A DNA stretch of 64,000 nt, from contig JAOYRU010000052.1 in the NCBI GenBank assembly GCA_026315105.1, positions 62,001 to 126,000 of the forward strand, read 5' to 3'. The translations under genes and the position numbers were made by a program. This document shows positions 6,859 through 21,798 of this stretch, piece by piece (position 1 is the stretch's first letter; every line of letters starts with the position of its first letter). The DNA is from Locusta migratoria (Eukaryota > Arthropoda > Insecta > Orthoptera > Acrididae). The notes below the pieces were generated by a model, which searched no databases, was not told the DNA's origin, and worked only from the letters and a program-made list of their open reading frames with translations.

Positions 6859-9800
6859 CCTTATATAGTAATGAGAGTGTTTCCCGGGAAACGCACAATA
6901 ATGCAAATAACGAAATAAATGCAAATTTATCTTTTAAATAGTTTTTTATTATCATGTACTACCATTTTAGAGGTCAATCACTTCGCAGACTAGTCGCCTT
7001 GCAGCTCGCAGTCCTCCAGCGTCCATTCTGTCGTCTGTATAGGCTCCCAGGGTCCTTATATAGTAATGAGAGCGTTTGTAGGGAAACGCACAATAATGCA
7101 AATAACGAAATAAATGCAAATTTATCTTTTAAATAGTTTTTTATTATCATGTACTACCATTTTAGAGGTCAATCACTTCGCAGACTAGTCGCCTTGCAGC
7201 TCGCAGTCCTCCAGCGTCCATTCTGTCGTCTGTATAGGCTCCCAGGGTCCTTATATAGTAATGAGAGCGTTTGTAGGGAAACGCACAATAATGCAAATAA
7301 CGAAATAAATGCAAATTTATCTTTTAAATAGTTTTTTATTATCATGTACTACCATTTTAGAGGTCAATCACTTCGCAGACTAGTCGCCTTGCAGCTCGCA
7401 GTCCTCCAGCGTCCATTCTGTCGTCTGTATAGGCTCCCAGGGTCCTTATATAGTAATGAGAGCGTTTGTAGGGAAACGCACAATAATGCAAATAACGAAA
7501 TAAATGCAAATTTATCTTTTAAATAGTTTTTTATTATCATGTACTACCATTTTAGAGGTCAATCACTTCGCAGACTAGTCGCCTTGCAGCTCGCAGTCCT
7601 CCAGCGTCCATTCTGTCGTCTGTATAGGCTCCCAGGGTCCTTATATAGTAATGAGAGCGTTTGCAGGGAAACGCACAATAATGCAAATAACGAAATAAAT
7701 GCAAATTTATCTTTTAAATAGTTTTTTTATTATCATGTACTACCATTTTAGAGGTCAATCACTTCGCAGACTAGTCGCCTTGCAGCTCGCAGTCCTCCAG
7801 CGTCCATTCTGTCGTCTGTATAGGCTCCCAGGGTCCTTATATAGTAATGAGAGCGTTTGCAGTGAAACGCACAATAATGCAAATAACGAAATAAATGCAA
7901 ATTTATCTTTTAAATAGTTTTTTATTATCATGTACTACCATTTTAGATGTCAATCACTTCGCAGACTAGTCGCCTTGCAGCTCGCAGTCCTCCAGCGTCC
8001 ATTCTGTCGTCTGTATAGGCTCCCAGGGTCCTTATATAGTAATGAGAGCGTTCGCAGGGAAACGCACAATAATGCAAATAACGAAATAAATGCAAATTTA
8101 TCTTTTAAATAGTTTTTTATTATCATGTACTACCATAGTAGAGGTCAATCACTTCGCAGACTAGTCGCCTTGCAGCTCGCAGTCCTCCAGCGTCCATTCT
8201 GTCGTCTGTATAGGCTCCCAGGGTCCTTATATAGTAATGAGAGCGTTTGCAGGGAAACGCACAATAATGCAAATAACGAAATAAATGCAAATTTATCTTT
8301 TAAATAGTTTTTTATTATCATGTACTACCATTTTAAAGGTCAATCACTTCGCAGACTAGTCGCCTTGCAGCTCGCAGTCCTCCAGCGTCCATTCTGTCGT
8401 CTGTATAGGCTCCCAGGGTCCTTATATAGTAATGAGAGCGTTTGCAGGGAAACGCACAATAATGCAAATAACGAAATAAATGCAAATTTATCTTTTAAAT
8501 AGTTTTTTATTATCATGTACTACCATTTTAGAGGTCAATCACTTCGCAGACTAGTCGCCAGTGCAGCTCACTGCACTCCAGCGTCCATTCTGTCGTCTGT
8601 ATAGGCTCCCAGGGTCCTTATATAGTAATGAGAGTGTTTCCCCGGGAAACGCACAATAATGCAAATAACGAAATAAATGCAAATTTGTCTTTTAAATAGT
8701 TTTTTATTATCATGTACTACCATTTTAGAGGTCAATCACTTCGCAGACTAGTCGCCTTGCAGCTCGCAGTCCTCCAGCGTCCATTCTGTCGTCTGTATAG
8801 GCTCCCAGGGTCCTTATATAATAATGAGAGCGTTTGCAGGGAAACGCACAATAATGCAAATAACGAAATAAATGCAAATTTATCTTTTAAATAGTTTTTT
8901 ATTATCATGTACTACCATTTTAGAGGTCAATCACTTCGCAGACTAGTCGCCAGTGCAGCTCACTGCACTCCAGCGTCCATTCTGTCGTCTGTATAGGCTC
9001 CCAGGGTCCTTATATAGTAATGAGAGCGTTTCCTGGGAAACGCACAATAATGCAAATAACGAAATAAATGCAAATTTATCTTTTAAATAGTTTTTTATTA
9101 TTATGTACTACCATTTTAGAGGTCAATCACTTCGCAGACTAGACGCCAGTGCAGCTCACTGCACTCCAGCGTCCATTCTGTCGTCTGTATAGGCTCCCAG
9201 GGTCCTTATATAGTAATGAGAGTGTTTCCCGGGAAACGCACAATAATGCAAATAACGAAATAAATGCAAATTTATCTTTTAAATAGTTTTTTATTATCAT
9301 GTACTACCATTTTAGAGGTCAATCACTTCGCAGACTAGTCGCCTTGCAGCTCGCAGTCCTCCAGCGTCCATTCTGTCGTCTGTATAGGCTCCCAGGGTCC
9401 TTATATAGTAATGAGAGCGTTCGCAGGGAAACGCACAATAATGCAAATAACGAAATAAATGCAAATTTATCTTTTAAATAGTTTTTTATTATCATGTACT
9501 ACCATAGTAGAGGTCAATCACTTCGCAGACTAGTCGCCAGTGCAGCTCACTGCACTCCAGCGTCCATTCTGTCGTCCGTATAGGCTCCCAGGGTCCTTAT
9601 ATAGTAATGAGAGTGTTTCCCCGGGAAACGCACAATAATGCAAATAACGAAATAAATGCAAATTTATCTTTTAAATAGTTTTTTATTATCATGTACTACC
9701 ATTTTAGAGGTCAATCACTTCGCAGACTAGTCGCCTTGCAGCTCGCAGTCCTCCAGCGTCCATTCTGTCGTCTGTATAGGCTCCCAGGGTCCTTATATAG

Positions 9801-12800
9801 TAATGAGAGCGTTTGCAGGGAAACGCACAATAATGCAAATAACGAAATAAATGCAAATTTATCTTTTAAATAGTTTTTTATTATCATGTACTACCATTTT
9901 AGAGGTCAATCACTTCGCAGACTAGTCGCCAGTGCAGCTCACTGCACTCCAGCGTCCATTCTGTCGTCTGTATAGGCTCCCAGGGTCCTTATATAGTAAT
10001 GAGAGCGTTTCCTGGGAAACGCACAATAATGCAAATAACGAAATAAATGCAAATTTATCTTTAAATAGTTTTTTATTATTATGTACTACCATTTTAGAGG
10101 TCAATCACTTCGCAGACTAGACGCCAGTGCAGCTCACTGCACTCCAGCGTCCATTCTGTCGTCTGTATAGGCTCCCAGGGTCCTTATATAGTAATGAGAG
10201 TGTTTCCCGGGAAACGCACAATAATGCAAATAACGAAATAAATGCAAATTTATCTTTTAAATAGTTTCTTTATTATCATGTACTACCATTTTAGAGGTCC
10301 ATCACTTCGCAGACTAGTCGCCTTGCAGCTCGCAGTCCTCCAGCGTCCATTCTGTCGTCTGTATAGGCTCCCAGGGTCCTTATATAGTAATGAGAGCGTT
10401 TGCAGGGAAACGCACAATAATGCAAATAACGAAATAAATGCAAATTTATCTTTTAAATAGTTTTTTTATTATCATGTACTACCATTTTAGAGGTCCATCA
10501 CTTCGCAGACTAGTCGCCTTGCAGCTCGCAGTCCTCCAGCGTCCATTCTGTCGTCTGTATAGGCTCCCAGGGTCCTTATATAGTAATGAGAGCGTTTGCA
10601 GGGAAACGCACAATAATGCAAATAACGAAATAAATGCAAATTAATCTTTAAAAATAGTTTTTTATTATCATGTACTACCATTTTAGAGGTCAATCACTTC
10701 GCAGACTAGTCGCCAGTGCAGCTCACTGCACTCCAGCGTCCATTCTGTCGTCTGTATAGGCTCCCAGGGTCCTTATATAGTAATGAGAGTGTTTCCCGGG
10801 AAACGCACAATAATGCAAATAACGAAATAAATGCAAATTTATCTTTTAAATAGTTTTTTATTATCATGTACTACCATTTTAGAGGTCAATCACTTCGCAG
10901 ACTAGTCGCCTTGCAGCTCGCAGTCCTCCAGCGTCCATTCTGTCGTCTGTATAGGCTCCCAGGGTCCTTATATAGTAATGAGAGCGTTTGCAGGTAAACG
11001 CACAATAATGCAAATAACGAAATAAATGCAAATTTATCTTTTAAATAGTTTTTTATTATCATGTACTACCATTTTAGAGGTCAATCACTTCGCAGACTAG
11101 TCGCCAGTGCAGCTCACTGCACTCCACCGTCCATTCTGTCGTCTGTATAGGCTCCCAGGGTCCTTATATAGTAATGAGAGCGTTTGCAGGGAAACGCACA
11201 ATAATGCAAATAACGAAATAAATGCAAATTTATCTTTTAAATAGTTTTTTATTATCATGTACTACCATTTTAGAGGTCAATCACTTCGCAGACTAGTCGC
11301 CTTGCAGCTCGCAGTCTTTCAGCGTCCATTCTGTCGTCTGTATAGGCTCCCAGGGTCCTTATATAGTAATGAGAGCGTTTGCAGGGAAATGCACAATAAT
11401 GCAAATAACGAAATAAATGCAAATTCATCTTTTAAATAGTTTTTTATTATCATGTACTACCATTTTAGAGGTCAATCACTTCGCAGACTAGTCGCCTTGC
11501 AGCTCGCAGCCCTCCAGCGTCCATTCTGTCGTCTGTATAGGCTCCCAGGGTCCTTATATAGTAATGAGAGCGTTTGCAGGGAAACGCACAATAATGCAAA
11601 TAACGAAATAAATACAAATTTATCTTTTAAATAGTTTTTTATTATCATGTACTACCATTTTAGAGGTCAATCACTTCGCAGACTAGTCGCCTTGCAGCTC
11701 GCAGTCCTCCAGCGTCCATTCTGTCGTCTGTATAGGCTCCCAGGGTCCTTATATAGTAATGAGAGCGTTTGCAGGGAAACGCACATTAATGCAAATAACG
11801 AAATAAATGCAAATTTATCTTTTAAATAGTTTTATATTATCATGTACTACCATTTTAGAGGTCAATCACTTCGCAGACTAGTCGCCTTGCAGCTCGCAGT
11901 CCTCCAGCGTCCATTCTGTCGTCTGTATAGGCTCCCAGGGTCCTTATATAGTAATGAGAGCGTTTGCAGGGAAACGCACAACAATGCAAATAACGAAATA
12001 GATGCAAATTTATCTTTTAAATAATTTTTTATTATCATGTACTACCATTTTAGAGGTCAATCACTTCGCAGACTAGTCGCCTTGCAGCTCGCAGTCCTCC
12101 AGCGTCCATTCTGTCGTCTGTATAGGCTCCCAGGGTCCTTATATAGTAATGAGAGTGTTTCCCGGGAAACGCACAATAATGCAAATAACGAAATAAATGG
12201 AAATTTATCTTTTAAATAGATTTTTATTATCATGTACTACCATTTTAGAGGTCAATCACTTCGCAGACTAGTCGCCTTGCAGCTCGCAGTCCTCCAGCGT
12301 CCATTCTGTCGTCTGTATAGGCTCCCAGGGTCCTTATATAGTAATGACAGCGTTTGCAGGGAAACGCACAATAATGCAAATAACGAAATAAATGCAAATT
12401 TATCTTTTAAATAGTTTTTTATTATCATGTACTACCATTTTAGAGGTCAATCACTTCGCAGACTAGTCGCCTTGCAGCTCGCAGTCCTCCAGCGTCCATT
12501 CTGTCGTCTGTATAGGCTCCCAGGGTCCTTATATAGTAATGAGAGTGTTTCCCGGGAAACGCACAATAATGCAAATAACGAAATAAATGCAAATTTATCT
12601 TTTAAATAGTTTTTTATTATCATGTACTACCATTTTAGAGGTCAATCACTTCGCAGACTAGTCGCCTTGCAGCTCGCAGTCCTCCAGCGTCCATTCTGTC
12701 GTCTGTATAGGCTCCCAGGGTCCTTATATAGTAATGAGAGCGTTTGCAGGGAAACGCACAATAATGCAAATAACGAAATAAATGCAAATTTATCCTTTAA

Positions 12801-14184
12801 ATAGTTTTTTATTATCATGTACTACCATTTTAGAGGTCAATCACTTCGCAGAATAGGCGCCAGTGCAGCTCACTGCACTCCAGCGTCCATTCTGTCGTCT
12901 GTATAGGCTCCCAGGGTCCTTATATAGTAATGAGAGTGTTTCCCGGGAAACGCACAATAATGCAAATAACGAAATAATTGCAAATTTATCTTTTAAATAG
13001 TTTTTTATTATCATGTACTACCATTTTTGAGGTCAATCACTTCGCAGACTATTCGCCTTGCAGCTCGCAGTCCTCCAGCGTCCATTCTGTCGTCTGTATA
13101 GGCTCCCAGGGTCCTTATATAGTAATGAGAGCGTTTGCAGGGAAACGCACAATAATGCAAACAACGAAATAAATGCAAATTTATCCTTTAAATAGTTTTT
13201 TATTATCATGTACTACCATTTTAGAGGTCAATCACTTCGCAGACTAGTCGCCAGTGCAGCTCACTGCACTCCAGCGTCCATTCTGTCGTCTGTATAGGCT
13301 CCCAGGGTCCTTATATAGTAATGAGAGTGTTTCCCGGGAAACCCACAATAATGCAAACAACGAAATATATGGAAATTTATCTTTTAAATAGTTTTTTATT
13401 ATCATGTACTACCATTTTAGAGGTCAATCACTTCGCAGACTAGTCGCCTTGCAGCTCGCAGTCCTCCAGCGTCCATTCTGTCGTCTGTATAGGCTCCCAG
13501 GGTCCTTATATAGTAATGAGAGTGTTTCCCGGGAAACGCACAATAATGCAAATAACGAAATAAATGGAAATTTATCTTTTAAATAGATTTTTATTATCAT
13601 GTACTACCATTTTAGAGGTCAATCACTTCGCAGACTAGTCGCCTTGCAGCTCGCAGTCCTCCAGCGTCCATTCTGTCGTCTGTATAGGCTCCCAGGGTCC
13701 TTATATAGTAATGAGAGCGTTTGCAGGGAAACGCACAATAATGCAAATAACGAAATAAATGCAAATTTATCTTTTAAATAGTTTTTTATTATCATGTACT
13801 ACCATTTTAGAGGTCAATCACTTCGCAGACTAGTCGCCTTGCAGCTCGCAGTCCTCCAGCGTCCATTCTGTCGTCTGTATAGGCTCCCAGGGTCCTTATA
13901 TAGTAATGAGAGCGTTTGCAGGGAAACGCACAATAATGCAAATAACGAAATAAATGCAAATTTATCCTTTAAATAGTTTTTTATTATCATGTACTACCAT
14001 TTTAGAGGTCAATCACTTCGCAGACTAGTCGCCAGTGCAGCTCACTGCACTCCAGCGTCCATTCTGTCGTCTGTATAGGCTCCCAGGGTCCTTATATAGT
14101 AATTAGAGTGTTTCCCGGGAAACGCACAATAATGCAAACAACAAAATAAATGCAAATTTATCTTTTAAATAGTTTTTTATTATC

Positions 14185-17100
14185 ATGTACTACCATTTTA
14201 GAGGTCAATCACTTCGCAGACTAGTCGCCTTGCAGCTCGCAGTCCTCCAGCGTCCATTCTGTCGTCTGTATAGGCTCCCAGGGTCCTTATATAGTAATGA
14301 GAGTGTTTCCCGGGAAACGCACAATAATGCAAATAACGAAATAAATGGAAATTTATCTTTTAAATAGATTTTTATTATCATGTACTACCATTTTAGAGGT
14401 CAATCACTTCGCAGACTAGTCGCCTTGCAGCTCGCAGTCCTCCAGCGTCCATTCTGTCGTCTGTATAGGCTCCCAGGGTCCTTATATAGTAATGACAGCG
14501 TTTGCAGGGAAACGCACATTAATGCAAATAACGAAATAAATGCAAATTTATCTTTTAAATAGTTTTTTATTATCATGTACTACCATTTTAGAGGTCAATC
14601 ACTTCGCAGACTAGTCGCCTTGCAGCTCGCAGTCCTCCAGCGTCCATTCTGTCGTCTGTATAGGCTCCCAGGGTCCTTATATAGTAATGAGAGTGTTTCC
14701 CGGGAAACGCACAATAATGCAAATAACGAAATAAATGCAAATTTATCTTTTAAATAGTTTTTTATTATCATGTACTACCATTTTAGAGGTCAATCACTTC
14801 GCAGACTAGTCGCCTTGCAGCTCGCAGTCCTCCAGCGTCCATTCTGTCGTCTGTATAGGCTCCCAGGGTCCTTATATAGTAATGAGAGCGTTTGCAGGGA
14901 AACGCACAATAATGCAAATAACGAAATAAATGCAAATTTATCCTTTAAATAGTTTTTTATTATCATGTACTACCATTTTAGAGGTCAATCACTTCGCAGA
15001 ATAGGCGCCAGTGCAGCTCACTGCACTCCAGCGTCCATTCTGTCGTCTGTATAGGCTCCCAGGGTCCTTATATAGTAATGAGAGTGTTTCCCGGGAAACG
15101 CACAATAATGCAAATAACGAAATAATTGCAAATTTATCTTTTAAATAGTTTTTTATTATCATGTACTACCATTTTTGAGGTCAATCACTTCGCAGACTAT
15201 TCGCCTTGCAGCTCGCAGTCCTCCAGCGTCCATTCTGTCGTCTGTATAGGCTCCAGGGTCCTTATATAGTAATGAGAGCGTTTGCAGGGAAACGCACAAT
15301 AATGCAAATAACGAAATAAATGCAAATTTATCTTTTAAATAGTTTTTTATTATCATGCACTACCATTTTAGAGGTCAATCACTTCGCAGACTAGTCGCCT
15401 TGCAGCTCGCAGTCCTCCAGCGTCCATTCTGTCGTCTGTATAGGCTCCCAGGGTCCTTATATAGTAATGAGAGCGTTTGCAGGGAAACGCACAATAATGC
15501 AAATAACGAAATAAATGCAAATTTATCTTTTAAATAGTTTTTTATTATCATGTACTACCATTTTAGAGGTCAATCAGTTCGCAGACTAGTCGCCAGTGCA
15601 GCTCACTGCACTCCAGCGTCCATTCTGTCGTCTGTATAGGCTCCCAGGGTCCTTGTATAGTAATGAGAGCGTTTCCGGGAAACGCACAATAATGCAAATA
15701 ACGAAATAAATGCAAATTTATCTTTTAAATAGTTTTTTATTATCATGTACTACCATTTTTGTGGTCAATCACTTCGCAGACTAGTCGCCTTGCAGCTCGC
15801 AGTCCTCCAGCGTCCATTCTGTCGTCTGTATAGGCTCCCAGGGTCCTTATATAGTAATGAGAGCGTTTGCAGGGAAACGCACAATTATGCAAATAACGAA
15901 ATAAATGCAAATTTATCTTTTAAATAGTTTTTTATTATCATGTACTACCATTTTAGAGGTCAATCACTTCGCAGACTAGTCGCCTTGCAGCTCGCAGTCC
16001 TCCAGCGTCCATTCTGTCGTCTGTATAGGCTCCCAGGGTCCTTATATAGTAATGAGAGCGTTTGCAGGGAAACGCACAATAATGCAAACAACGAAATAAA
16101 TGCAAATTTATCCTTTAAATAGTTTTTTATTATCATGTACTACCATTTTAGAGGTCAATCACTTCGCAGACTAGTCGCCAGTGCAGCTCACTGCACTCCA
16201 GCGTCCATTCTGTCGTCTGTATAGGCTCCCAGGGTCCTTATATAGTAATGAGAGTGTTTCCCGGGAAACGCACAATAATGCAAACAACGAAATAAATGCA
16301 AATTCATCTTTTAAATAGTTTTTTATTATCATGTACTACCATTTTAGAGGTCAATCACTTCGCAGACTAGTCGCCTTGCAGCTCGCAGTCCTCCAGCGTC
16401 CATTCTGTCGTCTGTATAGGCTCCCAGGGTCCTTATATAGTAATGAGAGTGTTTCCCGGGAAACGCACAATAATGCAAATAACGAAATAAATGGAAATTT
16501 ATCTTTTAAATAGATTTTTATTATCATGTACTACCATTTTAGAGGTCAATCACTTCGCAGACTAGTCGCCTTGCAGCTCGCAGTCCTCCAGCGTCCATTC
16601 TGTCGTCTGTATAGGCTCCCAGGGTCCTTATATAGTAATGAGAGCGTTTGCAGGGAAACGCACAATAATGCAAATAACGAAATAAATGCAAATTTATCTT
16701 TTAAATAGTTTTTTATTATCATGTACTACCATTTTAGAGGTCAATCACTTCGCAGACTTGTCGCCTTGCAGCTCGCAGTCCTCCAGCGTCCATTCTGTCG
16801 TCTGTATAGGCTCCCAGGGTCCTTATATAGTAATGAGAGCGTTTGCAGGGAAACGCACAATAATGCAAATAACGAAATAAATGCAAATTTATCCTTTAAA
16901 TAGTTTTTTATTATCATGTACTACCATTTTAGAGGTCAATCACTTCGCAGACTATTCGCCTTGCAGCTCGCAGTCCTCCAGCGTCCATTCTGTCGTCTGT
17001 ATAGGCTCCCAGGGTCCTTATATAGTAATGAGAGCGTTTGCAGGGAAACGCACAATAATGCAAATAACGAAATAAATGCAAATTTATCTTTTAAATAGTT

Positions 17101-19262
17101 TTTTATTATCATGTACTACCATTTTAGAGGTCAATCATTTCGCAGACTAGTCGCCTTGCAGCTCGCAGTCCTCCAGCGTCCATTCTGTCGTCTGTATAGG
17201 CTCCCAGGGTCCTTATATAGTAATGAGAGTGTTTCCCGGGAAACGCACAATAATGCAAACAACGAAATAAATGCAAATTTATCTTTTAAATAGTTTTTTA
17301 TTATCATGTACTACCATTTTAGAGGTCAATCACTTCGCAGACTAGTCGCCTTGCAGCTCGCAGTCCTCCAGCGTCCATTCTGTCGTCTGTATAGGCTCCC
17401 AGGGTCCTTATATAGTAATGAGAGTGTTTCCCGGGAAACGCACAATAATGCAAATAACGAAATAAATGGAAATTTATCTTTTAAATAGATTTTTATTATC
17501 ATGTACTACCATTTTAGAGGTCAATCACTTCGCAGACTAGTCGTCTTGCAGCTCGCAGTCCTCCAGCGTCCATTCTGTCGTCTGTATAGGCTCCAGGGTC
17601 ATTATATAGTAATGACAGCGTTTGCAGGGAAACGCACAATAATGCAAATAACGAAATAAATGCAAATTTATCTTTTAAATAGTTTTTTATTATCATGTAC
17701 TACCATTTTAGAGGTCAATCACTTCGCAGACTAGTCGCCTTGCAGCTCGCAGTCCTCCAGCGTCCATTCTGTCGTCTGTATAGGCTCCCAGGGTCCTTAT
17801 ATAGTAATGAGAGTGTTTCCCGGGAAACGCACAATAATGCAAATAACGAAATAAATGCAAATTTATCTTTTAAATAGTTTTTTATTATCATGTACTACCA
17901 TTTTAGAGGTCAATCATTTCGCAGACTAGTCGCCTTGCAGCTCGCAGTCCTCCAGCGTCCATTCTGTCGTCTGTATAGGCTCCCAGGGTCCTTATATAGT
18001 AATGAGAGCGTTTGCAGGGAAACGCACAATAATGCAAATAACGAAATAAATGCAAATTTATCCTTTAAATAGTTTTTTATTATCATGTACTACAATTTTA
18101 GAGGTCAATCACTTCGCAGAATAGGCGCCAGTGCAGCTCACTGCACTCCAGCGTCTATTCTGTCGTCTGTATAGGCTCCCAGGGTCCTTATATAGTAATG
18201 AGAGTGTTTCCCGGGAAACGCACAATAATGCAAATAACGAAATAATTGCAAATTTATCTTTTAAATAGTTTTTTATTATCATGTACCACCATTTTGAGGT
18301 CAATCACTTCGCAGACTATTCGCCTTGCAGCTCGCAGTCCTCCAGCGTCCATTCTGTCGTCTGTATAGGCTCCCAGGGTCCTTATATAGTAATGACAGCG
18401 TTTGCAGGGAAACGCACAATAATGCAAATAACGAAATAAATGCAAATTTATCTTTTAAATAGTTTTTTTATTATCATGTACTACCATTTTAGAGGTCAAT
18501 CACTTCGCAGACTAGTCGCCTTGCAGCTCGCAGTCCTCCAGCGTCCATTCTGTCGTCTGTATAGGCTCCCAGGGTCCTTATATAGTAATGAGAGCGTTTG
18601 CAGGGAAACGCACAATAATGCAAATAACGAAATAAATGCAAATTTATCTTTTAAATAGTTTTTTATTATCATGTACTACCATTTTAGAGGTCAATCAGTT
18701 CGCAGACTAGTCGCCAGTGCAGCTCACTGCACTCCAGCGTCCATTCTGTCGTCTGTATAGGCTCCCAGGGTCCTTGTATAGTAATGAGAGTGTTTCCCGG
18801 GAAACGCACAATAATGCAAATAACGAAATAAATGCAAATTTATCTTTTAAATAGTTTTTTTATTATCATGTACTACCATTTTTGTGGTCAATCACTTCGC
18901 AGACTAGTCGCCTTGCAGCTCGCAGTCCTCCAGCGTCCATTCTGTCGTCTGTATAGGCTCCCAGGGTCCTTATATAGTAATGAGAGCGTTTGCAGGGAAA
19001 CGCACAATTATGCAAATAACGAAATAAATGCAAATTTATCTTTTAAATAGTTTTTTATTATCATGTACTACCATTTTAGAGGTCAATCACTTCGCAGACT
19101 AGTCGCCTTGCAGCTCGCAGTCCTCCAGCGTCCATTCTGTCGTCTGTATAGGCTCCCAGGGTCCTTATATAGTAATGAGAGCGTTTGCAGGGAAACGCAC
19201 AATAATGCAAATAACGAAATAAATGCAAATTTATCCTTTAAATAGTTTTTTATTATCATGTA
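14185..19262 (+). repeat. Repeated ten-monomer block at 3.12-kb offset
   Basis: The block 14185 to about 16140 recurs at 17306 to about 19262 with the same rare variants in the same order: ATAAATGGAAATTT, GTAATGACAGCG, GCAGAATAGGCGCC, AATAATTGCAAA, CTATTCGCC, CAATCAGTTCGC, CCTTGTATAG, CCATTTTTGTGG, CACAATTATGC. The first six monomers also match 12037 to about 13170 at an offset of 2,148 bp. Beyond these borders the copies drift apart, so this is a mosaic of duplicated segments rather than a regular higher-order repeat. Confidence 0.8.
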
Positions 19263-21798
19263 CTACCATTTTAGAGGTCAATCACTTCGCAGACTAGTCG
19301 CCAGTGCTGCTCACTGCACTCCAGCGTCCATTCTGTCGTCTGTATAGGCTCCCAGGGTCCTTATATAGTAATGAGAGTGTTTCCCGGGAAACGCACAATA
19401 ATGCAAATAACGAAATAATTGCAAATTTATCTTTTAAATAGTTTTTTATTATCATGTACTACCATTTTTGAGGTCAATCACTTCGCAGACTATTCGCCTT
19501 GCAGCTCGCAGTCCTCCAGCGTCCATTCTGTCGTCTGTATAGGCTCCCAGGGTCCTTATATAGTAATGAGAGCGTTTGCAGGGAAACGCACAATAATGCA
19601 AACAACGAAATAAATGCAAATTTATCCTTTAAATAGTTTTTTATTATCATGTACTACCATTTTAGAGGTCAATCACTTCGCAGACTAGTCGCCAGTGCAG
19701 CTCACTGCACTCCAGCGTCCATTCTGTCGTCTGTATAGGCTCCCAGGGTCCTTATATAGTAATGAGAGCGTTTGCAGGGAAACGCACAATAATGCAAATA
19801 AAGAAATAAATGCAAATTTATCTTTTAAATAGTTTTTTTATTATCATGTACTACCATTTTAGAGGTCAATCACTTCGCAGACTAGTCGCCTTGCAGCTCG
19901 CAGTCCTCCAGCGTCCATTCTGTCGTCTGTATAGGCTCCCAGGGTCCTTATATAGTAATGAGAGCGTTTGCAGGGAAACGCACAATAATGCAAATAACGA
20001 AAAAAATGCAAATTTATCTTTTAAATAGTTTTTTATTATCATGTACTACCATTTTAGAGGTCAATCAGTTCGCAGACTAGTCGCCAGTGCAGCTCACTGC
20101 ACTCCAGCGTCCATTCTGTCGTCTGTATAGGCTCCCAGGGTCCTTTTATAGTAATGAGAGTGTTTCCCGGGAAACGCACAATAATGCAAATAACGAAATA
20201 AATGCAAATTTATCTTTTAAATAGTTTTTTATTATCATGTACTACCATTTTAGAGGTCAATCACTTCGCAGACTAGTCGCCTTGCAGCTCGCAGTCCTCC
20301 AGCGTCCATTCTGTCGTCTGTATAGGCTCCCAGGGTCCTTATATAGTAATGAGAGCGTTTGCAGGGAAACGCACAATTATGCAAATAACGAAATAAATGC
20401 AAATTTATCTTTTAAATAGTTTTTTATTATCATGTACTACCATTTTAGAGGTCAATCACTTCGCAGACTAGTCGCCTTGCAGCTCGCAGTCCTCCAGCGT
20501 CCATTCTGTCGTCTGTATAGGCTCCCAGGGTCCTTATATAGTAATGAGAGCGTTTGCAGGGAAACGCACAATAATGCAAATAACGAAATAAATGCAAATT
20601 TATCTTTTAAATAGTTTTTTATTATCATGTACTACCATTTTAGAGGTCAATCACTTCGCAGACTAGTCGCCTTGCAGCTCGCAGTCCTCCAGCGTCCATT
20701 CTGACGTCTGTATAGGCTCCCAGGGTCCTTATATAGTAATGAGAGCGTTTGCAGGGAAACGCACAATAATGCAAATAACGAAATAAATGCAAATTTATCT
20801 TTTAAATAGTTTTTTATTATCATGTACTACTATTTTAGAGGTCAATCACTTCGCAGACTAGTCGCCTTGCAGCTCGCAGTCCTCCAGCGTCCATTCTGTC
20901 GTCTGTATAGGCTCCCAGGGTCCTTATATAGTAATGAGAGCGTTTGCAGGGAAACGCACAATAATGCAAATAACGAAATAAATGCAAATTTATCCTTTAA
21001 ATAGTTTTTTATTATCATGTACTACCATTTTAGAGGTCAATCACTTCGCAGACTAGTCGCCAGTGCAGCTCACTGCACTCCAGCGTCCATTCTGTCGTCT
21101 GTATAGGCTCCCAGGGTCCTTATATAGTAATGAGAGTGTTTCCCGGGAAACGCACAATAATGCAAATAACGAAATAAATGCAAATTTATCTTTTAAATAG
21201 TTTTTTATTATCATGTACTACCATTTTAGAGGTCAATCACTTCGCAGACTAGTCGCCTTGCAGCTCGCAGTCCTCCAGCGTCCATTCTGTCGTCTGTATA
21301 GGCTCCCAGGGTCCTTATATAGTAATGAGAGCGTTTGCAGGGAAACGCACAATAATGCAAATAACGAAATAAATGCAAATTTATCTTTTAAATAGTTTTT
21401 TATTATCATGTACTACCATTTTAGAGGTCAATCACTTCGCAGACTAGTCGCCTTGCAGCTCGCAGTCATCCAGCGTCCATTCTGTCGTCTGTATAGGCTC
21501 CCAGGGTCCTTATATAGTAATGAGTGCGTTTGCAGGGAAACGCACAATAATGCAAATAACGAAATAAATGCAAATTTATCTTTTAAATAGTTTTTTATTA
21601 TCATGTACTACCATTTTAGAGGTCCATCAGTTCGCAGACTAGTCGCCAGTGCAGCTCACTGCACTCCAGTGTCCATTCTGTCGTCTGTATAGGCTCCCAG
21701 GGTCCTTGTATAGTAATGAGAGTGTTTCCCGGGAAACGCACAATAATGCAAATAACGAAATAAATGCAAATTTATCTTTTAAATAGTTTTTTATTATC

